Positions 1-12,378 of a DNA stretch of 64,000 nucleotides are shown in pieces. A program made the translations under genes and the position numbers. Each line of letters begins with the position of its first letter. Position 1 is the first letter of the stretch. Below the pieces are notes generated by a model. It searched no databases. It had not been told where the DNA came from and was given only the letters and a program-made list of their open reading frames with translations. The stretch comes from Trogon surrucura (Eukaryota; Chordata; Aves; Trogoniformes; Trogonidae): NCBI GenBank assembly GCA_020746105.1, contig CM036630.1, positions 11,803,840 through 11,867,839 of the forward strand. Direction: 5' to 3'.

Positions 1-3000
1 CCTCTCTACCCACTCTATCTACTTGGTGAGACATAACAAAAATTCATAATCATGTGCTTAAAGACTTTGGTGAGGTTTTCAGCCCATTTAAGTCACTGCA
101 CATAAGAGCCACTGGCTACATGTATACAGCATGCTGCCTCGTCAAGGACTTCACTGACTGAGCAAGGTTCACACTCAGCAATACATGTAACATTTTAAAA
201 GAGTTTTTGATTTAGAATTTGTAGTATCAAAATATTCTTACTGAACACAAATGGTATTTTCAAATTCCACCAAGCTCCAAAAGCGTTTCAATCACATTGT
301 TTTGTTCATATACATTTACAGAAGCCCTATAAATAATTAGTACCTTCTCGCAGCTTCACGCAATGTAAACCTATCCTAGATATTTCCTACTCCAGTTACT
401 CATTTGGAACCTTTTGTACTCTCACAACATAACTCTAAGCATGTAAATTAAATGGATAAACAATTATGAGAGGTTTAAGCTGGGTTTAATGAAAACTACA
501 TGATGTAGAAATCTAGGGAAATCAGGCTTTTCACAGCTTCTGAACAGTTGTACGGATAGGGAAATTTCGGTTATTGTTTGAGTCCAAGCCTGACAAGAAA
601 AAGGGAAAGGAATAGACTGTTGTTTAGTTAAACTCTGCACTGCAGCCTGTGTCTGGGTTGCCTGAGTGAAAGAGGGTAACCAAAAAGTCCTTGTACTGCC
701 CAGAGCTGTGAATTCCCTCCAGCACCAGATGGGACTTAATTCAGTCCATGGAGTGGCGAAAAGATTCCAAGGCTGCTCTTTGCGGGAAAAACGAAACCCT
801 TTCAACTGGCTAGTCACACAGCCTCTGGGCACTTGGGATTTGTTTTCTTTATTACTTTCCTGTGAGTGAGCAGAATTTTCCTTCAACAAGTCACTTGCAT
901 TTTTTACATGACACACATTAAAGCCAAGCTGACCAATACATGACTCCCCCGGGGTGCTCTCCGGGCTCGCTGCAGACACGAGGGTGATATGAAGACTGTT
1001 GCAGCAGGGCAGTTATTCCTTCCTGACACTTCGTATCCACGGCACCCATCTGTGCTTGGAGTCAAGCAGTTTTTCCTTGAGCCTTCATACCAAGATCAGA
1101 GTTTTACGAAATGAAACCAAGTATAATAATAATTCTATTCATTAAGGCTAAGGCTTGTAATGGTACTTAACCATGAAAAGATGCAGCCAGTGGGATTTTC
1201 AAATTGCCTAAGTAGATTACACATCTAATTCCCATTGACAGCCAATGGGAATTAGGTCCCAAACTCCCTTAGGCACTTTTATAAATCCTATTAGGTGTCT
1301 GTGCATCTTTGTATGCTTAAATACCTCTGTAAACCTGGGCAAGGGTGTCCTCCCATGCTCCTTACATTGCTTTTCAGAGTTTTGGTACTAGAATGAAGTC
1401 TGACCTTCCGGGTTGTCTTGCACATCTCAAGCATGAACCACAAATCAGGCGATTCTTTGCTACCTTTGGAACCTCTGACGTCAGAGCAGCACACCTGCTG
1501 AGGTGTGTCCGGAGGTTGCTCACCAGTGTTGCTGCGTTGCTATTAGAGCAACTCTTTTACACTCAGTTGTCCATCCCCTCAGCACTGCTAGAACCGGTGA
1601 GGGAGCCCAGAGCAAAGCCACGAAGCTCAAGCCTTGGGGCTTTGAACCTAAACACTCCAAAGTGCGTCCTCTTTATTTTATGCTGCCATAAACCTAGATA
1701 GAGGAGATTACAATGAAGGCACAGACCACTTGAATTTTGCTGTAGCCACAGTTGGGTTGTGTGCTCCTGGCTGAAGGACAAGTGGAGTATGTGCAGAGTA
1801 CTAATCAGACTAAGCCGATTCCCTGGAAGCACAATGGTGCAATTTTTAAAAGACGACAGGCATGGTTTTTCTAAGTCTTTGAGAATGCATCCCTTACTGA
1901 AATGGCTTTGCACGATGTGAAACTAAGCAGGCCGAAGTGAAAGCAAACATTCCCCTCCTCTGAAAGGCTCCAGTGTGATCACAACAATACCAGTTGAACC
2001 CTACTCTAAGCTACAGTAGTGCTGGTGACTATTTAGAAAATAATTAACTGAACTTTACATGACATTCAGATGTTTCTTGGCTCAAATACCAGTCTATTCC
2101 TCTGCTGAATTCTAGGGATTCTGCAAACAATGAAAAATATTTGCTTAATGGTAGACTTGCATACTATGTTCTTGTTACGCTGAGTCACTGTATCTGTGAA
2201 GACAAATGCTGAAAAGAATGTGAGAGAAAACTTTACTAGATAGTGTGACGAAGATCTGTCATAAATATGAAGCAAATATGGAGCGTTTTTATGAAAATGT
2301 GTTACTGGGTTCGATGGCAGTTTTTTTCAGTTCCCCAAGGAGATTCTTCAAAGAATGTGGAAATTTCTTTCTCTTGAGATAAAATTGCTAATGTAATCAC
2401 TAGAAATGTTAAACAGACTTTAGCTCTGATTATATCAGTAAGTGAAGAGTAGGCCTGAGAGTGGACTTAAGCTTGCCATTTGCGTTGCTGGCTATGGACT
2501 GAGATCAAAGTACTCACGTAGCACTTCAGAACAGTCAAGTTCTGGACACCTGCTGCTGAAACGAGTTAGAACCAGTACCCTGTTCATATCTACTCACACT
2601 ATGGGAATAAAACTGTGCTAAACAATTTTCTCCAGCTCTCAGCTCTGAGATGATGCAGACTTGATGGCTGATGCTTGAGAGTGGGCTCAAACTTATGTCA
2701 GAGTGACAGTGTAAACCGATGTGCTAAATTTTTCCGTGAAAATCTGAGTAAGGAGAAGCTTGTTGCTTGGCAGCCCAAAGAACATTCCAAGACCAAACTG
2801 CCAGCTTGTAATGAGAAGGAGAAAGGCAGACAGATTATGAAAAAAAGCTTGGTTAAAACAATGGGAGTAATAAATAAATAAATAAATAAAAAGTACAGCT
2901 GAGTCTCCAGGACATTCTTGCTTTTAATGATGAGTGGAAAGGCAGATGTCTGTGTGCATGTCCACATATGTGCACGAACACAGTGCTGGAACTGGAATTT

Positions 3001-6000
3001 CACATATCTGAGGGAAACTGCATTCTGAACGGTCATTAAAAAATGCATATTTAATTTATTCTAGAGAATGACAATTTCTAACAAGCACCATGAGAGATCT
3101 ACGAAAACAGACAGACATAGCAGAGAATTAGATGGTTGGTGAAAGAAGCAAAGATTTCAAATTTGGACATAGCAACACAGCAACTTATGAAACACTTGCA
3201 CCTAATATCCATGTTCTAAAAAGCATCTATTGCCAGCCACTGTTGCCTGTTTTTTGCAAACAACAGCTGCACAGAGATGGTTTGGTTATGAAACAAATAT
3301 GTGTGCAGGTGCATCCTAAAACAAACGGCTTAGATGCCATTAGCGGGGCTGGCCTTCATTTAGGAAACGGAAAATAAAAATTACCCAAAATACATGTTTC
3401 ACTAAGAAGGATTTATTTGCGATCATAACTGTGGCCATGCTGAAATCAAGAAGATGGCAAATAAAAAGTACACAGATTGCACAAAGGATAATGTAATTTC
3501 AAAAGAAGAGAGATGGCACCTAGTAAATATTGGTATGGAAGGATAAACTCTGAGCAGCAGATGCACACTAGACACTTCCTCACTCAGAATGGAAAGCTGT
3601 CTTAATGACTTACCGCTTGCAGGCTTCTTACCTAACCGAGCCTTGACTGGGAATCTCTGGGCTAAACCATTTAACACACTTCTAGCATTAAATAGCTCCT
3701 ACTGCCATATCATAAAAATATATCCAAATACAGAAGCATTCTTCATATATACTAAATACAAATTGCAATTAAAAAAGTCATGATGTCAGATATCTCCTCA
3801 GAAGGACTTGAGAAATTCTTTTAAACAGCTTATGCAGGATGTGTTTGTGCTCCAGAACGGCTCAGAATGGCTCAGCACTCCTAACCAGTTAGTCAAGGAG
3901 CCAAGCAGGTTTGCAGGGAAGCAGGAGTCACTTATAGCAGGTACTCAGTGGCAAAGAGCTAAATAGTTTTTGAAAGATCTGATTACTGAACGGTTCCTTT
4001 TATTGGCCATGTGCTTTCTCCATGGATGGATTCATTGGATGTGCAACTATAATTGAGTTCCGTCCCATGGGTGAAGTCCATTTGGCGACTTAAGTGCAGT
4101 CACTTGTCAGGATGGATTTTTCCACAAATGTACATTTTTCAAGTTTGCATGTCTTTTGTCAATACCTTGGCTCTCCAAGGGACAGCATGTCAACTTCCTA
4201 CACTTTTACATTTGACTGGTACTGAAAATCCGTCTGCTATGGTTCTCTGAAGTCGGTTTGACGGGGAAGGCTTTTTGACAACTCCTGCCTCTCCAGAGCT
4301 CTTACCTCCTTGGTTTTGTTGGTTGTTTTTTTTCCCCTCTTCCCAATAACAGAACCTTTTATTCAGACTAGCAGCATTCATACTTTCTTCTTCTGTTCCT
4401 TTCTTCAAAAAACAGCAAGTGGTTCACAAACTGATGAACTCTAATGAACAAGTACCTTGAAGCTTAAGGGCTGCTAATATCTTTCTCAACTCAGCCCTCA
4501 ACCTTCATCCACAGGTAAACATTAAGTTCACGACACAGGGAGAGACAGTAAGTAAAAGCCATGCCAGCAGGAACAAGAGAGGAATTGAAACTATTGCAAA
4601 TTAAGAAAGAAGTAGAACTACTGGTACAAAATTATCCAGGCCACTATATTATGGTCTTGTGTAAGATACTTATTTTACTGGGTGGCAGTACATGCAAGAC
4701 AAAATTTTAGATCTGTCTGGCAATTATTCCAGGAGGAGGAAACAGGCAGTTGGAAATAAGCATCACTTTGTTGCCAAAGCTATCCTCAAGATCAGAGAAA
4801 GAGTAGATGGTAGCTCTCAGTTTCTTCATTAGGATCTAAGAATGTGAAGGTCTCAGACACAGTAAATTTAATACTGAATGAACTGTCAAGAACCTCACAG
4901 AAGAACTTTGGAACTGCAGATAATGAATCTGTTTAATTCACTGTCCTTTTACCTGATAGTGACCAGTACCGAATAACCCAGAGAAAGAAGCTGTAGCAAA
5001 TGACTGAATTCCTTGGTGGTTAAGTACACTCAATGCTACAAGAAAACGTCCACTTAAACCCCAGTGGATCAAATCTGTTTCTTGTAGACAGCACAAGAAA
5101 TACATGCAGTTAATTTATGGTATTTCTTTTCACCTGACATTCCTCTCAACTTGACAATAAACCTCATCAGTTTCATCTCTTCATCATCACCCTCGGCAGC
5201 AGCAGCTTTTATGCTGGTGATGGTGCTTGCAGTTTGCTTTTGTAAAATACTAGTAGTCAACAGCAGCTTTTAAAGCCTTATTTTTGTAAAAAAAATATGA
5301 ACCAGAACAACCATATTCCATGCAAGCAACTGAAACAGAAAAGAAGGAGCAGGGAAGGATGGAAGTAAAAGTTGCTAAAACACCATTTCCTCCCTCTAAC
5401 AATAGTTACTCAGATGCGAACCCTTCATTGCAGGGCTTGCATTTGCATTGTTTTCCTGTTGATGCATATAAATTATTACGTGAACTGATAGAACTGAAAC
5501 TCATTAAACAGATTTATTTATTATTATTTGAATGTAGAAAAATCAGCAGCACTTTCTTCCATTCTTTTCTTTGGAACATGATCTAATTAAAAATTGTGGT
5601 AGGGGAAAAAAAAAAAAAAAGCAGCATTTTAAAGCATTGTCTCCCACTTTGAGATAGAGATAGAAAGCCAGTTTCTCTGACTAAAACTGGCTGGATAATT
5701 CCAGGCTGGAGAGTCCCAGCCTGGCAGTCTGTGAAAATGTCTCCATCTACTGTGTTTAAATCCAAGTCCAGCTAAATATTCTGAAAAATGAATTTGAAGA
5801 CCATCTTGTGTTGCTATGGGAGTTTTCGTTTCCAGCCAAATAAAATGAGACTAATTTTTGGCTGTTCAAACACTGCTTTCGTATCTCCCATTTTGTTTAT
5901 TAGCTTGCATCCACAAAATTACATATGAACTTCAAGAGAACAAGTCGCAGTGTTCTCTGCAATGCTGACCATGTTTTACTAGCTTACCAAACAGCAGTTG

Positions 6001-9000
6001 CCTTGGACCGTAGTTTGAAGATCACATTGATTTGCTACTTCTTTCACTGGTTTAGGGGGTTATTTAGTGGTGTCAAGAAGGAAGCAAGACTACAAATCTT
6101 GTCCTCTCATTGTTCACATCTGATGGGAAGACATCGTAGGGCTTTGTCTCATGGGACATGTAAGATACTTATGCTACTAGTTAATGTCTACGAGAATAGC
6201 CAGACCAAAGAGAAATAAGGTCTTCAGTGAGCAATTTTCCTGTAGTTTTGTGTCTTGTGGTTGCATTCTCCTGTGTGTAAGAACAAACTCCCCCAGAAGT
6301 CGGAACACTGGTAACTGCTCTCCGAGGGGATTCCTGGCGATCCAACTGATCCCTTACTACAGCCTTTCTACTCCTGCTGCGTACTTACAGAGACATTCAT
6401 ATGGTATCTCCCTCCATACAGCCGTGCATTTGCACAAAACATAACTTCATATCCTTAAGCCTGCCACCTCTGTATCTAATTTGTTTGAAATTGGCTCAAG
6501 AGTAATCGCAAGGGAACTGAGAGACGCAAATACAGAAACAGCAAGATCTCATAAAGCTTTGTATCCTCATGAAATCAGGCAAACAAGACCTTTCTGGCTT
6601 AGGATCTGGCACAGAGCTGAGTGACTTGGACTACAGTCAAACTGACAACGTAACAAATTGGAACACTTATGGGCTGCAACCATACCCAAAAATTCTGACC
6701 TCACTCATTTGGCATGTGCTTCTGGTTCAGCCCTGTTCTGCTACCAGTTTTCTAACTCTGGCCGCTGTCACAGGAATCTTGGAACTCGAAACCCAGACCA
6801 CTAACCAAGACAAACCTGTCAAGAGCTGACTGTTACAAAAAGCAGGCAGTGGCCTGTCCTTTTCTCCTCCTCCTGTATAGTTTAAATGCTAGAGAGAGAT
6901 GGATCGTCGTCAGTGGGCAAAAGAACTTACTGGAACAGCTGCAAAATAGCAAATATCAGCAACAATCCGGGCTCTAGATTCTTACAATATACTGAAGCTA
7001 AAACAAAAGACTAAGGAATCTGGAGATAAGTTTGCGTGAGAAGAATGAAGATCATGCATCATTCATCTAAGAGAAGAGAATTCGGCTCTGAAGATCAGTT
7101 CTCAAATACAAACTCCTAAATTTCCCCTGGAAAGTACCACCACAGCCACTTAAAGGAGGTGTCTAAGGACATGTCAGAGACAGCTGTGACATCAGGATAT
7201 AATCCAGAGGGGTTTTCCCCATACTTTAGACTTCTAACAGAGGGAGCATTTTAAAAACTGTAGTTCCAAAGCCTCTGCAAAAAAAGTGTTAGAGAATGCC
7301 ACATTATCAACCTGAAGGAAAGCTCAGAATATCTAATATCAGCCATTAGTTGGCAATCCCCAAACCCCACATTTTTATCCTAATTTGGAGCCATGCATAC
7401 ACTGCCAATTGCTAATGTGGGAGAAAATGAGAAACCAAAAAAACCCCAAGTAGCTCTGTAAAAAGTGGAACTAATAAAGACTGCTTCCCTGGGGACATTT
7501 GTCTTACAGTTGATTGGTTTGATAATTAAATGGTAATATTTTGGCAGTGGGAATTCACCCCTTTCTAGACATCAGGGAATCCACAACAAAGAGCAACATT
7601 GTGAATGCCCTAGGCACAGGAAAAGCCAGAATTTACTGCTTACTGGACAATGGAGAAGAGAACCTTGACCTTAAATGCTTTAAAGGCTGAGCTCAGCTTG
7701 CACCACTTTTTCAGGAGCAGTAGCAAAAAAGGCCTCTCCCATTTTGTCATTTATTTTCAGGAAACTTGTAAGAATTTTGCATAGATTTGTAATTCACTTT
7801 GAGAACTAATCACCTCTGCCTCCTCTAAGGGAAATGGTTCAGCCACTGCAAAAGATTGTGAGGAGAGAGTGAAATCCACAGTATGGAATCAACCTTCATT
7901 CCCTCAGGCTAGAAAATCAAGCAGCACTAAGGGCTGAATGCAGACTGATGTTAACATTCTATACAGCCACCCTGCGGGGAGTTCCTGCAGAGAACTGCTG
8001 GTGTTATGCTGGCAGAAGCTGTCCGAGTTGTCCTCCCAGCTTCTGAGATAAGTCATCACCTCTGCCCCACTCGCAGCCTTCCACAAGAATAACATGGGCA
8101 GTTGTAGTCTTGGCTCTCAGGCTTAAAAAAGGATCATTTTTACTTCTTAAAAAAAACAACACAAAAAAAACCCCAAACACCAACTTTGAAGAGGTTTGCC
8201 ACCTACATTCCTTTCCAGTGAATCAGTCAGGTCTAGGACATGCAAATGCTGTTAGTAAATGGGTGTAACACCTCAGCGTAGGGGAAGGAGGGCAGTCTTA
8301 GAATGCTGAGATACAAGTTGCAAGAGCACACCTCAGTCCTTTTCACTCTCCCCACACTTTGCACAGGAGATATTCACGGCCAATATTCCTTGCTACTGCC
8401 CGCACCCCGGTATTCCCTCCTTCTGATCTGAGTGTGATACAGGCTCGGGTGCTGAGTGGTGGAAGCTTTACAGGCAGTTTTATGGCCATGGAAGCAACCG
8501 GAAGATTTTGCCATTTTTACCAGAGGCAGAACCATTCTGTGCCAGAGCACATTCTGAAACAGCCCACCTAGTGACTGTCTTGTTTGTAACGTGGTATATT
8601 TGTGTGTTGGGAATGTGTTGACTAATTCTTAGAACAAACACACTTTATGAAATTCAGACTTCATCTGTGTAAGTGGGTAAAAGTGGAGCTTTATGAAATC
8701 GTGAAAACAGACACTGCTTTAAATGAAAAGTTTGTTTCAGTCTGTGCCACTGCCTCCCCCCCGTCATAATGTGAATTTCCTTGACATCCCTCTTTTTCCC
8801 CCGACATTCTAACTGTAAATTAATCACTGACTTGGACATCTCTCTACTGTGCATTAATATGGTTAGTATTAACAACAATATTGTTCTCCAGGCATTTGGA
8901 ATGTGCAAGACTTTTTGTGCACCAAATGGCCCATATTAACTTTTGGAATGGCCAGGTGCAAACTCTATTGGAGTGTTCAAATTAGTTCAATTTCTCTAAC

Positions 9001-11760
9001 TGCTTCTCCTGTAATTGATGGCTCAAATTATAATAAAGTACAGTTCTTCTGCATGATATATGTTACAACTACTACCTGTTATGCTGAATATTGCATTGCT
9101 TTGAAACTGCATTACCCTTACCTACAGTGATCTGATCTTTCTTTTAAAGGAACTACTTATGAACCAGAAAGTGTCTTCACATCACTCAAATTATACATAT
9201 GCTCATGCACTTTATCGGTAGCTGACAGAATGGGGATGGCAAAATTACTGTCAGTCATGTTGCATTCAATCTCACATAAAGACCTGCTCTTTACTATACC
9301 TTAAAATTGACAATAAATGCCAGTCGTCTCTCCTTGCCCCATTACTGCATCCAGACATAGCTAGTAATGCTTAAAAGATATGCATCTTCATCTTAACTGC
9401 TTTTAAATTCCAGCTTCATTGTCTCTTTCTTTTGCATATACTGTTATTCTCCTATGCCTCCATCGAAAATACTCTCTCTTTACTATTCTCTTTTCCTGGT
9501 GCATGATTATAGTGGGCTGTGATTTTTTTCATGCAGAAACCAAGATTTGTAAAAAAGCAAAGAATCAAATCAATCAGATCCTGACAGCTTATTGACCCCT
9601 ACCTGTTTGAATGAAAACAGGAAGGAATGGGAGGATTTATGTTGGGGGTATGTGCACCTTCAGGTGTGGCTGGTCTCGACCTTGAAAAACTGCCCCTTGC
9701 AGCCCATCATGAGTTGGCAAGTCTGTTCCAGCACTCAGAACTCTGGGAGCTGCTTGCAGCTGCTCAGGGAGACCAGCACTAACAAAAACATCAAATTCAT
9801 TGCACCACAGCAGAATCAGGGGAACTTGCAGTTCATCTGAAATGTATTTAGAAATTCGATTTCGATCCAATGTGGACTGAAGCCAAATTTTAAAATAACA
9901 TTTCTAACAAATCAGAAAAATCCTGTTTCTGCAAGCTCCAATTATAATACTTTATATTATTTCTTCTTTAAACAGAGATTATAAATACCACCTTCTATTC
10001 CTGAAGACCGATGTTCTCAGTTTATTCACAGAAAAAAATGATGGGCAGATATCAAAGCGCGAGAATCCTCACCCAGCTTGCTCTGGCAGGTGTTACAACA
10101 TGGAATTAAGGGTCTCCCTCCTCTCAGTCCACAATGGAAACGCACATGGCAATGTATCCTACATTTGTGGGGGCAACAGAACTGGTGCTGAGTTTAGCTA
10201 AACACCAACCACAAACAGACAGCATAGATGTACTGCAGATTAAAATATCATCTCAGTGTTCCACAGCATTCAAAAAGGCAAACTGTGTTATGAACTCCTA
10301 TGAAGAGAACTGAGAGAAAAACATAAACCATCACTAGGCTGTTCAGCATCTTCACCACTGCATGCAGTGCGCATTCTTCCCCTTCAAAGTGATGCAGCAG
10401 AACTGAAAAGTTACGGCACAACTGAACAAACAGAAACTAAGTATTCTGCACGTCTTGGGCACAGCGAAGAAAACAGTGCATTAAGAAATCTACAGATTTC
10501 AAACTCGCAACTGACAAGGAAACGAGCGACAAGGAATTGTTACATACCAATTCTCATAATACTTGAACCAATAATACTATTAAGCAGATAATTTAAAACA
10601 CACAAAAGGAGCTATTTTTTCACACAACAGATATAACACAGAATTCATGCCACACAGTATTTTTTAAGCTTATCTAAAGGATTCAAAAAGCAATCAAATT
10701 CATAAAACAGAAGTCCATTCAGTGCTCCTAAATAAAAAACTTCACCACCAATACCCCAGAACCAAGTCCCTAAACCACAGAAAATTGAAAATGGGAAAGA
10801 TGTACCTGGGGATTGATCCATCCACATACAATTGGATGTCAGAAAATGGGCAAGTGATCAGCTCTTTAGCTTTCCTGAATAGTTCAGGGAACCACCAACT
10901 TTTGAAAGAGGAGACTGTTATTTGAGCAACAAGTGCAGCTGCAACCAGTCTTTCACATGTCTTTTTTTGCTTGCTTTGACTAAACAATTAAGAGGCAAAA
11001 AGTTTATGTTGTCTTTGGGTAAAAGTTTAAAGATGCATAGTGGCTTTAGGCAAAATATGTTCATTTATAACACAAGCACACAAACAAGAAATATACATGA
11101 AGAATATGATATTGACTAACTGTTCATGTCCCCTGATGAGCAGAGACTTCCACTTCTCTTAAAAAAAAATCTCCCCCCATCATGGCTGGTCTTTCAAAAC
11201 TCTATATTAAAAACAAGTTGCTAGAGAACAAAAGCAAATGTATGTAATGAAACTGTCTGACAAACCTGATTGTAACGTTGCTTCACTGACTACACTGCTC
11301 TCATAACACCCAGGGTGCTGCGATTCCTCTTCAATACCCTGCTTAGGCGGTATCTGAAGATGGTCTTGCAGTGCTTGTTGACAAGTATGTTAAAACAGTC
11401 AATACTCTCCTGAGGCAGCTTTAATGTACGTGAGTGTTCCCGGACGTTTTGCCAATTGACTTGGTCTTTCTGGAGAAGTGGAGACAAGGTTCCTGCACGT
11501 ACTGCACCCGGATGGGCTGTTCTACCTCAGTGCACATCCTACGCCCTTTCCAGGGTGGCTTTTTTTGCAGATATCCCGGGCTGGGCCTGCAGGAGGAATC
11601 CAGAAAGCCCACCCGAAATTCACTGCAGCAGGTACACCAGGATAGCACAGAAAACAACAATGCTGCTCTTAATTGAGCTCCTCACAGTAAACGCAGCTTA
11701 TGAAACCATATTCTAGTCAGACGTGGGTTTTACACCTGTGTTTTGTGCTTTAACCAGCTA
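1..11760. other. Upstream intergenic region, no supported gene
   Basis: AT-rich DNA upstream of the CLINT1 CpG island. The open frames here are short, lack family resemblance and appear in several frames at once, as expected by chance. It contains a short TAAA repeat near 2.87 kb and scattered A/T tracts. In other vertebrates the 5' side of CLINT1 faces a long gene-poor interval toward EBF1, which fits what is seen. No tRNA, rRNA, CRISPR or intact mobile element was recognised. Confidence 0.6.
2869..2891. repeat. (TAAA)n microsatellite
   Basis: About five to six perfect TAAA units lie in upstream intergenic DNA, directly read from the sequence. No element with a recognisable body flanks it. 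Confidence 0.9.
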
Positions 11761-12007
11761 TTTGCTCGCCCTTTTCTCCCTCCCGTGTGCCTCGCCTCGC
11801 CGCGGGTCAAGTTCATCACGAGCTGGACGTTACAGCTGTGTGAGGGCGGGTCAGAGCCGGGATGCACCTGCACCCCGAGCCGAGAAGAGCGCAAAGCCCC
11901 GGTTCCACCGCTCCGTGACGGCGTCCACGGAGCCCGCACGGCGCGGCCAGGCCCGGGGCGCTCAGGCGAGGCCAGGCCAGGCCCTCCCCGCCCGGGGCCT
12001 CCTTAGC

Positions 12008-12139
12008 ACTACAACTCCCAGCAGGCACCGCGCGCAGGGGCCGCGCGCTCCACCGCAGCCTAACGTTCCCAGCGGGCTCCGCGGCCGCCGCGCTCGGCTC
12101 CCAGCGGGCTTTGCGGGGAGACTACATCTCCCGGCGGGC
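12008..12139 (+). promoter_or_regulatory. CLINT1: Tandem ZNF143/SBS-type (ACTACA...CCCAGC) motif array
   Basis: A near-consensus ACTACAACTCCCAGCAGGC lies at 12008-12026 and a second, ACTACATCTCCCGGCGGGC, at 12121-12139. Between them are two partial copies sharing the CCCAGCGGGC core, at 12068-12077 and 12100-12109. ACTACAANTCCCAGNNNGC is the established binding site of ZNF143 (Staf) and is frequent in housekeeping and bidirectional promoters. Motif identity is seen directly; occupancy is inferred. Confidence 0.75.
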
Positions 12140-12160
12140 CGCGCGGCCACGAGACCCTCC

Positions 12161-12168
12161 ATTTCCGG
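12161..12168 (-). promoter_or_regulatory. CLINT1: ETS-type site (CCGGAAAT on the - strand)
   Basis: ATTTCCGG on the + strand is the reverse complement of the GABP/ELK-type core CCGGAAAT. It lies about 170 bp upstream of the start codon and 22 bp beyond the last ZNF143-type motif. This pairing is common in TATA-less promoters. Confidence 0.5.
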
Positions 12169-12337
12169 GAGCGGCGCCGCTTCCCTCGCTCGGCAGAGGC
12201 GGCGGCGCGGAGCGGAGCGGGCCTGGCTGGGCTGGGCTGGGCGGCGGCGGCTGCCCGGAGCGCGGCGAGCGGGGCCTCCTGGGGCCGGCGGCGGAGGAGG
12301 ACAGCGAGGCCGGAGAGGTCTCCGGGCGGTCGTCGCC

Positions 12338-12378
12338 ATGCTGAATATGTGGAAAGTGCGGGAGCTGGTGGACAAGGC
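12338..12378 (+). CDS. CLINT1: CLINT1 exon 1 (coding part)
   Basis: The ATG at 12338 sits in the context CGTCGCCATGC. The exon encodes MLNMWKVRELVDK plus two bases of an alanine codon and ends at GC|GTGAGT. The N-terminal segment of ENTH forms the membrane-inserting or lipid-contacting helix in the family. The exact 5'UTR start upstream is not determinable. Confidence 0.95.

Noticed and set aside
9592-9870. Overlapping 82- and 77-codon frames on both strands upstream of CLINT1
   Set aside because: Protein-like in several frames because of local GC content; no splice context, promoter or recognisable family.
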